Positions 32,140 to 43,674 of a stretch of 64,000 nt of DNA are shown one piece after another (the stretch's first letter is position 1; each line of letters starts with the position of its first letter). The position numbers and the translations under genes are program-made. The stretch is taken from NCBI GenBank assembly GCA_954871525.1, contig OX940860.1:27932001-27996000 (forward strand), read 5' to 3'. The notes beneath the pieces are model-generated. The model was not told the origin of the DNA and did not search any database. It saw only the letters and a list, made by a program, of their open reading frames with translations. The stretch comes from Parietaria judaica (taxonomy: Eukaryota; Streptophyta; Magnoliopsida; Rosales; Urticaceae).

Positions 32140-32299
32140 TCTGGGTTGTGTAGTCACTGAGTGGTGACAAGCCATGCCCGTCATCAGCGCGTGATAGTTT
32201 GTCTATAGGACCCATTATCCCTCAGCCACTTCCGTATTTTTTGATTGCGGGTTTTGGTATATAAACTGTTCAATTCCTTTCTCTCTAGCCGATGTGGGA
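32140..32299 (-). ncRNA. Diverged copy C of the candidate small RNA gene with its promoter
   Basis: The upstream element TCCCACATCG (32290-32299) and a TTTATATA box (near 32258-32265) precede an RNA-like region starting AGTGGCTGAG at 32230. The USE-TATA gap is about 24-26 bases, shorter than in copy B. Arms GACAA/TTGTC and GTCAC/GTGAC are kept, but the 3' arm AGCCAC of the terminal stem is absent, so this copy may be non-functional. Confidence 0.4.
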
Positions 32300-32439
32300 C
32301 TTATTTCACACCTGATATAATATAGCGCCGCCTACTGTAATTTATCACACAGTTCACTACTCGATCTAGGTTCATGAATGCAAGGGTTTTGTGACGGAGA
32401 GCTATCCGAAACCGAGAGAAGTGAGTAGACGGCGGCGCC

Positions 32440-33010
32440 GGAGAGCGAAAATACCCACATGTTACAAAAATATCTTATAATATGAATTTTTTTTAGTGGC
32501 AAAAAACATTTATATATTAATATCAAGTTTCACGATATATGATTAGTCGACAATTTTTGTTCTTTTTGACTAAGTTTTATCGACATGTGCAATACAACTC
32601 GCTCAAAGGTATTCTTAGATTATGATATATTAATTAATAACAATTATGGCAAAAATACCCACATGTTACAAAAATATCTTATATTATTAAAAAAAAATAG
32701 TGGCAAAAACTCTTTCATTAATATCAAGTTTCACGCCACAATATATGATTTGTAACATTTTTTCGCTCTTTTGACTAAGTTTTATCGACATGTGCAATAC
32801 AACTAGCTCAAAATTCAAATGTATTCTTAGATTATGATACATTATTTAAGAACAATTATGGCAAAAATACCCACGTGTTTTGAAATTATCTTATATTATC
32901 ATAAAAAAAATTAGTGGTAAAATTTCTTTCATTAACTCATTATTGTGAAATTTCTCATGACAATATATGATTGTTTTTAATTTAAGTTTTGCTCTTTTGG
33001 ATCAAATTTT
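32440..33010. repeat. ~205-bp tandem repeat, about 3 copies
   Basis: The phrase aaaatacccacatgttacaa begins units near 32449 and 32651; a third, diverged unit starts near 32866. Each unit also holds tatcgacatgtgcaatacaa or its remains. Confidence 0.85.
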
Positions 33011-33668
33011 TGCCCTTTTAGACACCGTAATGACAAAATTGACCATTGGTGCCTGAGTTTTTCATTGAAGAAATTCTATATTACATTAATTACTTTCGCC
33101 AAAAAATTTATATCATTAAAAAAATTTGTCCCAATAAATTGAGTAAATAAATCATAATAGCACGAGTATTTTTTTCATTAAGTTGTGACAAAAATTCTAT
33201 GGTGCTTAAGGAAGTTACAAATCATAGTGGCATAACTTATGATAATAGTTCCACACTTCCACATGATTGATTTTTATTAATAACAAATAACCTCAAATGG
33301 ATCAATTGGGCACAAACTAAATTTTTCCTGTCATTTTTAATACTTCGAAGAGCAATTAATTTTGGACTAAACAAGCTCACTGTTAATAAGAATAACGAAG
33401 TTAACCTCATGTAAAACGACACACAAACATTCACAACATACACACGAGTTAAAATGTATGAAAAGTCAACGAGAAATACTTAATCAAAGTCGATAAAATA
33501 ACAAAGTCAAATTGAAGGTTCAAAAAACAGGCTCTCACCTCTAATTTAACAACCAAACATAATCATTTATCAGCCATACATAATAATATAAATACAAAAC
33601 GAAGAAATGTGAATTGATCATCGACCCAGTCCCGTGTTTCACTTCTCAACGATCCTTCGAATTTGCCA

Positions 33669-35887
33669 TCAGTCGAAGCTAGCGTTCAAGAATTTTAGTA
33701 ATTCGCTTCGCTTGTTCTCAGCCGCTTTGTCCTCTTTCGTCTTGTCGAGTTTCAATAAGATCTACAATACACAGAGGATTAAATCAGTATTTAATACCTA
33801 ACTTGCAATTTTCCAAACGTAAAGTAAGAGATATTGTGATTGTACCTTCTTTCCCGAGACTGCACTACGACGAACACCGTCGTCTTTGTCGCGTCCCAAA
33901 TACTGCATGAAGCAAACAAACTAAAAATTAGACCAATAACCCAAAAAGAAGAAAAGAAAATGTCGGTGAAATTAACAAAGTCTAAGTGCAAATACCAGCC
34001 ATCCCCTAAACTTTTTCTTGTAGCAGTTTCCCATCAGAATTTGTAGATCATTACGATTTATCTCGTATCATTATAAAACCGACAGTTCCTTATAAATTTT
34101 AAGCTAAGTTGAAGTGTTTGCATCAAAATTTGAAGTAACCCCTTGATTATACAAGGTTTAGAGAGAAAACTGCTACAGTTTACAAGTTCTAAAGGGTAAC
34201 TGGTACACACAAAAATAAAATAGGGGTAAAACTGCAACGGCACAAAAGTTCAGGAGGGCATGGATGCAATTTATACAGACTAATAAGAACCTTTGAAAGC
34301 CGAACAGGACTACTTCCTCTCTCATCTTGCTGTTTCTGTATTCCATCTCACATATTCCAGAAACCAACCCGAAAACAAATTCCAGGAAAGTCAGCAAAGC
34401 GCCACATCATCATGCCAACGACCGCAGCTCCAATTTCAGAGAGCCAACCATAAACAGGCAGAAAGTACTATCAGCACCTCAAATTTTGATATATTTCGGT
34501 AACTGAGAAAACGTTTGATGGCCAATTATTATCAATCACAGTATCACACACAAAGCATGAAATTACCTCTCTAACTCTATGCTTATGCCGTTTGTGGCGA
34601 TGACTCTTGCTTCTTTCCTTATCTTTGCCCTGCAAAGCAATGACAAAGGGGTCACTATAGAAACCACCGATACATAAATAAGGCGTACATTAAAGAGGAA
34701 AAAAGAACAACCTTCTTTTGCTTGTCACTCCTCTTGGACCTCTTGGAATTGGATGTTTCACGCTCACTGTCGGAACTTTCACTGCAATAACAAACAGACA
34801 GAAATAAACAAGTGTCTAAATCGATTAATCCAGCTCAGAAAACACGATTTCACACGCAAAGGAAGAGAATCACAACCCGAGGAAAGAAACGAAAAAATAA
34901 AATAACAAATTGTTTTATTGCCATTGAACAAACATGCGCTCATAAGCGTGATAAGGGAGTTGTAACGCCAAGACAAGCAAAAGATAAAATTCTAAAGCAT
35001 GTTCGATAGCTTTTTGTTCCTTTCCTACCCAGAAGTGTGGAAGTTCTAAACAAACTAAACATTAAAACAAAGCATAATTTTCTACTTAACTAACATTAAA
35101 ACTGTTAAATATCTATAAATTGAAACAAGAACCTTGAAATAGGCTTTCCGACGATACAATTAGATGAATTATAGAACTATTTGACTCCAATAGTATTCTG
35201 AGTGCGGCATAAGTACCCATAAAGAAGTGTTTAGAGGCAGCATAGTCCTGTTGTTTTTTTTTTATCCCAGGTCAAGTACCTAATGTTACGATTTACGTGG
35301 CTTCCTAAGTTCTCATAGTGTTCAGATTGTGTACCTTGGAAACATATTTATTATAATATTTATCGTGATAAACAAAACAACGGGATTAGGAAGCTCCAAA
35401 ACACTACTTTATGGGTACTTATGCCGCATATACATGTCCTCAGAATAAATTCTACAATGTTGGAATGAAAAAACACACTTTGAGAGTAGAAACACCTCAA
35501 AATCCCAGAAGATAATCTTAATCATTGTGTAATCAAAGAAAGCACAAAACTTTGCAGAAGAAAATACATTGGGATCATGATTCTCACTCATAATTCAATA
35601 GATCGTAATCAACACAAAATTCTACGGGATCGAAACGGAGCTTAACACAGCTAAAGTATGTACCTGGAAGAATCCGACTCGGAGGACGAATCGGAGGAGT
35701 GATTGCGGCGTCTGCGACTTCGTTTGGCATGGGAACGCGACGGCTTCTTCCTGATTTTGAGAGCTTCCTTGTCTCTGTGCTTGTCTTTGTCTCGGCGGCT
35801 GCGGCGATGGCGGCGAGCTCGCAGGCGAGACGAAGAGGAGGACGAGTCGGACGAGTCCGATGATGTCGAGGGAGACGAAGCCGCCAT
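33669..35887 (-). CDS. Small Arg/Ser-rich nuclear protein, five exons
   Basis: Exons 35887-35664, 34781-34712, 34629-34567, 33902-33846 and 33761-33669 splice by GT-AG in one frame to give 168 residues. The N-terminus is Ser/Asp-rich (SSPSTSSDSSDSSSSSS), then basic Arg/Lys/His-rich (RRHRRSRRDKDKHRDKE), then a second Ser/acidic block, KHRHK-type repeats, and a conserved-looking end (YLGRDKDDGVRRSAVSGKK, ILLKLDKTKEDKAAENKRSE). There is no RNA-recognition motif, so it is not a classical SR splicing factor. Such low-complexity proteins usually sit in nuclear speckles with spliceosome parts; that location is inference. The compact last exon looks like the conserved functional tail. I recognise similar uncharacterised plant proteins but no name. 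Confidence 0.82.
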
Positions 35888-36587
35888 GGATCAGATGAGA
35901 GAGAGAGAGAGAGACGAGAAGGGAAAGAAACCCTTGAATCGAATCAATTTGGCAGAGACGAGACTCGTCCTCTTATCGCCATAGAATCATTTTTTGCCGT
36001 GTGAATTCATGTCGTTCGAACAAACATTGAAACGACATGTCGTGGTAAAGAGTTTGTCGTTTTAGCTAACAAAGGGCTTTGCAAGTTTTTTAATATTAAA
36101 AATTGGAGCTCTTTAAAGTTTAAACCAAGGTTCTAAATGCCGTAGCCGAAATTGTTACGCTCCCTTCCATTTTACAAGCATGCCGACGGAAATATCGACG
36201 AAACAGTCATAAAATAATTTTGAGTATTTTGACAAAAAAAGAAAATTATATAGGTTCAAAATTACTTATTTATCACTATAAGACATAAATAACTTACAAA
36301 TCACACTAATAATAGGACATTATATAAATAGAATATAGTTGTACTTATATAAAAATAAGAGCCATAGTTACAACTTATAAAAAATATAAATATAAAGTTA
36401 CAATTAAAGTAAGACATCATATGGATAAATGATAGTTGTTCATGGACATGCCGCAACTCTAAAAAAACGCGCATGCCGAATAATTTAACACAATGGTTTA
36501 AAGTGTAAAGTTTAAACCTCTATATACTTTGGTAATATAGGTTCCAAGTGGGTCGGGTCGTACATACAAATCTATGGGCGCACATTA
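35888..36587. other. Upstream region of the Arg/Ser-rich gene, no other gene
   Basis: 35895-35910 is a (GA)n tract in the likely leader. 36010-36060 has acgacatgtcgtgg and gtcgttttagc words like the CACTA ends, without a border. The rest is AT-rich. Confidence 0.4.
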
Positions 36588-37366
36588 TGTTGATGTATAA
36601 ATTTGTTTCATGTAAGAAACGATAAAGTCACGATTAATTAAATTTACGGTCCAAATAATTAAGTCCAAAGTACATAGTGAATAGAATATTCTTGCAAATG
36701 GGCCTCCACGAAAGTGAATCAAGCCCACCAAGGATAAATCCAAGGCCCAAGTCCGAACAGTTGTAAAGGCCAAAGCCACGCATGATCTCGAACATGAACC
36801 AACAGCAAGACCCGAGCAAAATCAGTCAATGCTCCGAGCAGAATCAGTCCAAGCTTTATTCAACAATCAACAACCCCGACTAGGAAATTAGCCACGACCA
36901 AGTTCAAACCACCATACAGACAAAGTCAAGTCCACCACAACGCAATCCTCGCAAGAAGTGGCCCACGTGTCAGCTCGACATCAAGTCAAGCACCGATCTC
37001 AAAGCCACTACGACCACGTTCAAAAGGACGCTCCAACGGGCATAAATAAACGCCTATAAATACAAGGAAACAACACAAATACAGGCACGCAAGCATCACT
37101 AGAGAAGAGAGAGTTGTGAAGATCTCTACTTTCAGAGTGTTTTCTTCTCTCTGGATTAATCGGAATCAACTTGTGATTCAGGTCGGTCACGCTTTTTCAA
37201 TAAATTAACAAAGGACGTAGTCAACTACCGCCTTGGGACGTAACCTCTCTAAAAACCATCGTGTTTTTACTGCTTTCATATTTTATTTTAATTTACACAA
37301 AAAGTATTGACGATGTGGAGGTCAAGATCCACTTCATCTTATAAGCTAATTCAAATCGAAATTCCA
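36588..37366 (+). repeat. Probable solo LTR, ~779 bp
   Basis: Begins TGTTGATG and ends TTCCA, with near-matching 5-bp flanks catta (36583-36587) and tatta (37367-37371). Inside is a promoter-like cctataaatacaagg near 37053, then ctctctggattaatcgg and tcaactaccgccttgggacg, wording typical of R/U5 of plant LTRs. No internal retrotransposon sequence adjoins it, so recombination between LTRs probably removed the rest. Confidence 0.5.
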
Positions 37367-37636
37367 TATTATGTTTAGTGGCTGTTGAGGTGAGAAATCA
37401 GGTTAACACAAAATAACTCACGAGTTTGGTTAAACCTGATTCTTCCAATGTGGCAGATGGCCAAATTTTTTTTAGAGGTCGTCGATATAGGTTATAAATT
37501 TTCTTTGTTTCAAGATTCTACGTGATTTGTGTCCACTACGCTTTTTGGCTACAAACTATGAACCGGTTTTGTTTACAAAAATTATGATGAATGATTTATT
37601 TGTCTTAATCTAATATTTTACTAATTTTATTATTTT

Positions 37637-37829
37637 ACTATTGATCTTTTTGTTGGATTTGAAAAGATTTTGATTATTAAGGGTGTAGCAAAAACTTAAA
37701 AATGCGAATTTTAAACCCATCCAAGTCGAAACTGCTTTTTTTTTTTTTAAATCACATTGGATGAAAAACCGGTTCCACCGTCCGAGTTTAGAGATTAAAT
37801 AGTTTATTAAATCTAAAACCCACTTTTTT
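37637..37829. repeat. Direct repeat, left copy (flanks the F-box gene)
   Basis: About 190 bases, roughly 90% the same as 39961-40149, including ctattgatctttttgttgga and acattggatgaaaaaccgg. Confidence 0.92.
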
Positions 37830-38344
37830 CCAATCTAAAACTGTTATTTTTCAGTTCATTCGTTGTCGTTTTCTATTTCATTCAAAACTATTGTCGTTCT
37901 TATAAAAAAAAAACTATTGTCGTTTTTACTCTCTGCCTTTCCTTGCTAGTTTCCCGCCTCACCCACGAAACGGTTTAATAATCTCGTGTGGAACCGTCTT
38001 TTTCACCTTCATCCGCCATTGTCGAAACCCTAGAGCTTCGCTTTTCTCGTCGATCAAGGTGAGAATTCTATCACTATACCCATCATGATTCTGTTTCCAT
38101 GCGATTGTATTACAGTAACCTGTCACTGTCTTCAATTTCCCCATTATTGTATACGAATTTGTTATATATGTGTGTGTATACGTATATTATAGGAAGTTGA
38201 GGATTTATATAGAAAGCTTTATTCTTTATACTGGAAGTTTCATTTCAAGGTTGTATACTGAGCTAGGGTTAGGGATTTGCTATAATAATTTTGGGGGATC
38301 CTGTGTACGGTGTAGTGTATCTGATTATCAATGTTGTATGATAT
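37830..38344. other. 5' region of the F-box gene
   Basis: A probable 5' untranslated exon ends at cgatcaag|gtgaga (38057-38059). The intron would end at a ttgaatcag|aag acceptor at 38345-38353 or nearby. No ATG in the F-box frame is visible here. Confidence 0.4.
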
Positions 38345-39448
38345 TTGAATCAGAAGAGAAAGAATGGCGGTATTGCTCTCCAATTGCCGAGAGATGTGGT
38401 TGTGGAAATCTTTTCGCGGGTTCCGGCCGATTCTCTGGTCGAATTTAAGCGTGTGAGAAAGACGTGGCATGCCCTAATTACCGAGCTCATCAATGACCCT
38501 GAATTTGTTGCCGTTCACCTTAGCAATATGAGGAAGCAGACTTCAGCCTCCATAGTTGTCAGGGAAGACTTCCGAGAAAGTGAACTCTCGTTGATTACGT
38601 TTTTGAACATTGATCACACCAATGATTGCATTTATTCCATCCGCGAAGATCTCGATCTCCCTCCTCTTTGGTATGAACTAGTCCCTCGTTACCGTCTCCG
38701 TGATATCTTGTATGTTTTCCACAGTGATGGGATTGTTTGCCTCGTTGACGATCCTCAAAAAGTTTCAATATTCAATCCGATATTGCACAAATGCAGAATC
38801 GTCCCGGAGTTGGAGATTAATAATTTTATAGGATTAGGTTTTGGGTACGATTCCGAAGCAAAGGATTACAAGTTCATTAGGATTTTTGCTGATCGATGTT
38901 ACCGATCCGAGGTTTATTCCGTTAATAATAACTCTTGGAAAGTGATCACGATGCCCGATGGGATGAGTCTACTAACTCCTCTTCGCAAAAAAGCATTTTA
39001 CTGGAGAGGAGCTCTTTACTGGATCGGGTATGAGAAGCAGACATATGATAGCGGTATCCTTTGCTTTGACATGTGTGATGAAATTTTTCATGTCACGGCT
39101 ATGCCAGAGCCGATTACAGATGTCGAGGGCATAGGAGGTAATCACATGCCGGTTTTTACCGTGTGGAATGATTCGCTTGCTCTGTATTATCAATACAGCG
39201 ACGGCGAATCGTGCTTCCTTGAGATACGTGTGCTTGATATGAACTTTAAGAAGAACATAGTTGCTCCTTTTTGGACAAGAAAACTTCTTTTACGACCAGA
39301 CCGATTTGTGGCGAGAATGCTTCCGCTCATTCAGAACAACGGGTTTCTTATTCGAGATTGCGCAAAACAGCTGTCCATCTACAATTTGCATACCGAAAAG
39401 TTCAGAGATGTATTGGTTGAAAATTATTATCGTACTTGGGAAGATTGA
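38345..39448 (+). CDS. F-box protein with FBA-type associated domain
   Basis: The frame encodes an F-box near residues 11-50 (LQLPRDVVVEIFSRVPADSL, FKRVRKTWHALI), followed by an F-box-associated interaction domain (GLGFGYDSEAKDYKFIRI, GALYWIGYE, LCFDMCDEIFHV) to residue ~365. Such proteins join SKP1 and cullin in an SCF ubiquitin ligase and choose the target for degradation. The coordinate 38345 is a TTG; there is no ATG in this frame before the F-box, and the next in-frame ATG (near 38529) would remove it. Either a small upstream exon supplies the start, or the start codon has been lost. Otherwise the frame is whole (367 codons) and ends at TGA 39446-39448. The gene lies between 190-base direct repeats. 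Confidence 0.8.
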   Translation: MNQKRKNGGIALQLPRDVVVEIFSRVPADSLVEFKRVRKTWHALITELINDPEFVAVHLSNMRKQTSASIVVREDFRESELSLITFLNIDHTNDCIYSIREDLDLPPLWYELVPRYRLRDILYVFHSDGIVCLVDDPQKVSIFNPILHKCRIVPELEINNFIGLGFGYDSEAKDYKFIRIFADRCYRSEVYSVNNNSWKVITMPDGMSLLTPLRKKAFYWRGALYWIGYEKQTYDSGILCFDMCDEIFHVTAMPEPITDVEGIGGNHMPVFTVWNDSLALYYQYSDGESCFLEIRVLDMNFKKNIVAPFWTRKLLLRPDRFVARMLPLIQNNGFLIRDCAKQLSIYNLHTEKFRDVLVENYYRTWED

Positions 39449-39960
39449 CATTGTTTGTACGAAAAGAGCCTGGTTACTATAAAAAAGCGATGAAAGCTCT
39501 CGACCGTGGATCCGAGCAACAAGAAGAAACTATAAACCGGGGATAATAGATGGTCAGTTCTGATATTGCAATACTCTGGTTATTTGTCTGGATTTTCTGC
39601 AACTTGCTTTAATTATTGTTGTTTCTATGAATATGTATGTAGTAAGTTTGCTTGTTTATATGTATATAGTAAGTTTGTATGTTTATCTGCACGTGCTAGT
39701 TATATAGAAGCTTTGTATTTTTTGTTCCTAGACATGCTTGGATGAAATTATTGCTTATTTTCTTCTTTCTTCACTGTGATTGTCCATGTTATTTTTCATC
39801 AAAGTTTGTAATTTGCAGGTACATTCAGGGGTGAATATTTTAGGCCCGACCCGATGGCCCAAATTAATCCGTTAAGGATCCGAGCACAATCTAACCCGCC
39901 CAATCCACCCCGCTTAAATTTGAGTTGGATCGGGCCGGACCCGGCTATTATTCGGTTTCT
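39449..39960. other. 3' region of the F-box gene
   Basis: T-rich DNA, probably the 3' untranslated part. 39828-39955 contains ggcccgacccgatggcccaa and gatcgggccggacccgg, repeat-like GC-rich words found in many plant hAT-related repeats; no borders found. Confidence 0.4.
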
Positions 39961-40149
39961 ACTATTGATCTTTTTGTTGGATTTGGAAAGATTTTGATTA
40001 TTAAAGGTGTAACAAAAACTTAAAAATGCGGATTTTAAACCCATTCAAGTTGAAATTGTTTTTTTTTTTAAACCACATTGGATGAAAAACCGGCTCCACC
40101 GTCTGGGTTTATAGATTGAATAGTTTACTAAATCTAAAACCCACTTTTT
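39961..40149. repeat. Direct repeat, right copy
   Basis: Second copy of 37637-37829, with about 10% differences and a small length change in the T run. Confidence 0.92.
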
Positions 40150-41252
40150 CAAACTAGCCAAATTGAAACTTAATTTTTGCAAAATAATCAATATTCGGTT
40201 AGTATTTAGGATTAGCCAATTAACCATATTAACTATTATAAAAAGACTTTAGTACCCTTACTTATTAAATAAATTAGAAAATTAATTAAGCAATAAAATA
40301 AGAAACAAATATTTGAATTTACACACTTTTAGTTAATAATTTTTATGTTTTTTGGGTTTAATTTCGAAATTTATTGCTACATACCCAAAATGAAAATTTT
40401 ATTTTTATTGTGTTAATATACGTAGTGAATTTACGTTAACATATGTGATTTATTGTGTTATTATACGTGGTTAATGCCTGTTTACCCGCCAAATGCCGGT
40501 CAACTCTAAGCCATGCGTTCAATTTACTCAATGCAAGAAAAAAAAAATACGACATTAAAATCAGAAGCTCTCAAACGACAGATATATAGATACTAAACGA
40601 GACATTTCTATCACTAAAATTCAAAAAGGCAGTGTAAAAATTAAACGACAGATTATTGTAACTTGAAAACGACATACATAAGGCGGGAATATGAAGGTTT
40701 ATTTATCAAATATGATATGAATCAGAGAGGGCTATTAATTATTTATAGATATAGAAAAGCAAATAAAATATGAGTAAAGTCAAAGGAGATACATTTTTAA
40801 GTAAAGTCAGACTATAAGCACATGCAATTAGAAGTGTGAAGTCTCAACGAAAAGCCATGTGGAAAATAATTAAATTGGAAATTTGTGGTGCAAGTAATCG
40901 AACTCATTATTTTCTTACAAACAAGTTACTAAACTCATATTTTAACAGAGAAAGTCATCGAACTCATCAATTTTTTACAGGTAAGTCACTAATCTCATTT
41001 TTTAGCATTGAAAATTATTAACGTCACAGTTTTATTGCAAGTACACCCTTACAACTTTAAATGCCACGTTTTTTTTTTGCCATGTAAAACGCGTCACAAC
41101 ACTACATATATACTTACATGCCATATGTGAATCTTTCTCGACCGTCCTCCCGGCCGCGTTCTACTGCCCGTTTTCAAGCGTATTCCGACGACGAGAGCTC
41201 CTACGGGAATAGGCCGAGGTCGGGAGAACGATAAAGTGATGTGGTGCGTCTA
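40150..41252. other. AT-rich spacer, no gene
   Basis: 40540-40670 has several aaacgacag words. 40880-41020 repeats agtcatcgaactcatcaattttttaca-type phrases about every 60 bases. No coding sign. Confidence 0.45.
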
Positions 41253-41700
41253 CAGGGCCGTGCTGAGATTTTGGGAGCCCTAGGGGAGAGGAGAATTTTT
41301 GGGCCCCCCTACCGTAATTGCAAAATTCAATTTTCATGCAAAAGTATATATAATTTTATATAATAAATAAAGTCTCATTTAAATAAGACGCGTCTAGTAA
41401 TTTTAGAAGCGAAAACATTAATCAACCATGCATAATCGAGTTTCTCAGTCGTGTCTTTTTCGATAAGACTATCAATTTTAACTTCGAGAAGTTTTTTATC
41501 TTCTGCATGTGCAACTGTGTCTGGTATGGTTAGCATAATTCGGTAGGCAATCCAAGTATCTTGATAACTACAATCCAATTCTTATATGTTATTTAAAACA
41601 TCGATTGCTCTCTTCCTGTCAATCGGCACATTCAATATTTAGGATATCTAATTCCTTCAAGAGATCATCTGCATTACGCAAAATAATTTTGGTTTAGCAA
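41253..41700 (-). pseudogene. hAT transposase 3' end, decayed, with element terminus
   Basis: The left end CAGGGCCGTGCTGAG resembles the termini of the hAT MITEs in this window. On the minus strand, 41690-41375 translates, across stops and shifts, to LKELDILNIECAD, HIRIGL, LSRYLDCLPN and RIMLTIPDTVAHAE followed by LLEVKIDSLIEKD. These are the end of the catalytic part and the dimerisation domain of plant hAT transposases of the TTF-type zinc-finger kind. The other end of the element is not found, so its length is unknown. It is the only trace of a transposase that could have served the MITEs here. Confidence 0.7.
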
Positions 41701-42685
41701 ATAATTTTGAGATTAGGAGAATAAATGACAGTGAGCAAATTCTAGAGTAAAGTGGGAATAAGGGGCTAATTAATTTGTATATTGCGGCCCAAATATTAAA
41801 GTTAAGTTATTTTAATTGAAAAATTAGGAGCCCTAATATTAAAGTTGTGGTTTTAATTAAAATTGGGAATTAAGGGCCTAAATATTATAAGTTGTGGTTT
41901 TGATTATATTTTTTTGGGGCCCTAAATTTAATTTAAAAAAGTTTTACCCTAATTGAGTATTTTGCTAATAAGCCCCTAAAAAAATTAACCAATTATCTTC
42001 TCTTCGACTTGCTGTTATCAAATTAATAATACCAATACGTTTTTTTTTTTTTTTTTTGGTATGAAAGGCTAATTATAGAGACGTGGAGGATTGATTAGCC
42101 AATTCGAATTTATTGTTTATACTTTATACAATATAACGTCATTTTTTTTTGTCTCAAAAACTTTATGGTTGATCGATGAAACTGTTTTAGTCTTTTAGAT
42201 AAGTAATAATGCATTTAAGCAACGAAAATAAAATGAGTTTAAGTGCCATCAATCAAATGAAGCAATAACTACAATAAGTTAAAAAACAAAAAAACATGCA
42301 AATTAAATTTTTGTTATAGAAACTGAAGAAATTGGAAAAAGCAAGCGACAATGTGCGTCCAAGCTTAGTTGTGACTTGTGATAGATAAACATCAATGTCC
42401 TAAGGCACAAAGAAACCGAAGGGTTGCTATAACTATGTCGCTGAGCTGCTAGCAAAATAAAAGAATTGAAATTAATCAAGTATGGTGAAAGAGAGCGAGA
42501 GTACTGAGCAATATATTACTTCTAAAGCTCATACGATCGTTGTACAGTCGTTCTAACGATCTTATCTATACTTTTCAAATTTTTCACAATCATGAATCAT
42601 ACGCCATATTAGGAAAGTATTAAGGATAACAAAAACGTGTTGGAGATTTTATAGTACTAATCTATATAATAAATCTATCGATCTC
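41701..42685. other. AT-rich spacer, perhaps more of the hAT element
   Basis: Words such as ttaggagccctaa, aagggcctaaat and ttggggccctaaat (41830-41930) recall the subterminal part of the hAT element. No gene. Confidence 0.4.
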
Positions 42686-42783
42686 GTGGTTGCTAGGATA
42701 GCCTAGTGGTAATTCCACACTACCTCCAAAGTGGAGGTCGTGGGTTCGATCCCCACACGCAGCAAAGCTGCCTTCAAAAAAAA
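42686..42783 (+). mobile_element. Short tRNA-derived SINE, copy 1
   Basis: About 80 bases plus an A tail, flanked by the exact 15-bp duplication aaatctatcgatctc (42671-42685 and 42784-42798). It has a Pol III A box (ggatagcctagtgg) and B box (gggttcgatcccc). The B box lies in a perfect T arm, GTGGG/CCCAC, and the ends TTGCT and AGCAA can pair, so the body still looks like a tRNA cloverleaf. Moved by LINE machinery. Confidence 0.9.
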
Positions 42784-43674
42784 AAATCTATCGATCTCTA
42801 AATTCTAGTACACAAACTGCAATGTAAAAAATCTTAGAGCGAAATGATTTTTACAACGAACAATTAGCAACAAATGCAAATGGTAGTAAATACTTACACC
42901 GACAAATTGGAAGGTGCTAATAATAAAAAGAAGATTTGATATAATAATATGAGGCACCTTATTAGGTGTAGTAAATTTGAGCTAGAGCGACCGAGCAATT
43001 GTGAAGGAGAGAGAGAGCGCGCTCACTGCGAAGGAGATAGCGAGAGACTGTGCGAGGCTGCATTTGAGCGAGAGAACGACATATATAACACATTCAAGAA
43101 TTTGAACATAATTTTTGCAGCAAATGTAGATGGTAATAAATACTTGAGCGATATCCCTTATTGATTTTTTTCTTTTTCAACGCAACTTGGGATATTCCAA
43201 TGCATTTGTTACTATATATATTTTCTCGTTCTCTATGGAATGAAAGTGACGGAGAGCGACCGAGCGATGGTAAAAGAGAGCATCGACTGAATGAAAAACC
43301 ACTACAACATGCGCCCTAAAAAGTCAAACAAAAATTGAAACAATGCCCCACATTTTGAGAGCAAAATACTGAGAAATGCAAAGATTAATGAAACCAAAAT
43401 TCATCTCACCGAAAAAGCGACAAAGGGCCCATAGATTCAAATAAAATAAAGTTCTATATTACGATAGTGATAAAAACTCGAAGAAGGGCTAAAAGTTTTA
43501 TGTCACATTGAATGAGTGTAAACGAAACAAATATGCATCACCAGATCGGGCGGAGAAGATCATGCAAAGAGAGAGCGAGCGACGAATGACATAGATAAAA
43601 ATTACAAAACAGGCATATGATATAGGGTTAAATTTTTTATGTCACCTTGGATGAGTGTCGACATACGTGGGAAT
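42784..43674. other. Spacer, no gene
   Basis: 42940-43165 (+) is an open frame of 71 residues rich in Glu/Arg from gagcgagag-type repeats; I do not think it is a gene. Confidence 0.45.

Larger units (their letters stand above)
31936..33668. other. Repeat-rich spacer
   Basis: Contains snRNA-promoter copy C (32140-32299), a ~205-bp tandem repeat (32440-33010) and AT-rich DNA to the end of the next gene. Confidence 0.6.

Noticed and set aside
36005..36065. CACTA-like end (acgacatgtcgtgg words) near the Arg/Ser-rich gene
   Set aside because: No CACTA terminus, no partner end and only a few motif copies.
42686..42766. Functional tRNA gene
   Set aside because: Anticodon arm is irregular, an A tail and target duplications flank it, and a second copy exists; it is a SINE.
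42949..43164. 71-residue Glu/Arg-rich protein
   Set aside because: Made by simple gagag/gcgag repeats, with no conserved feature.
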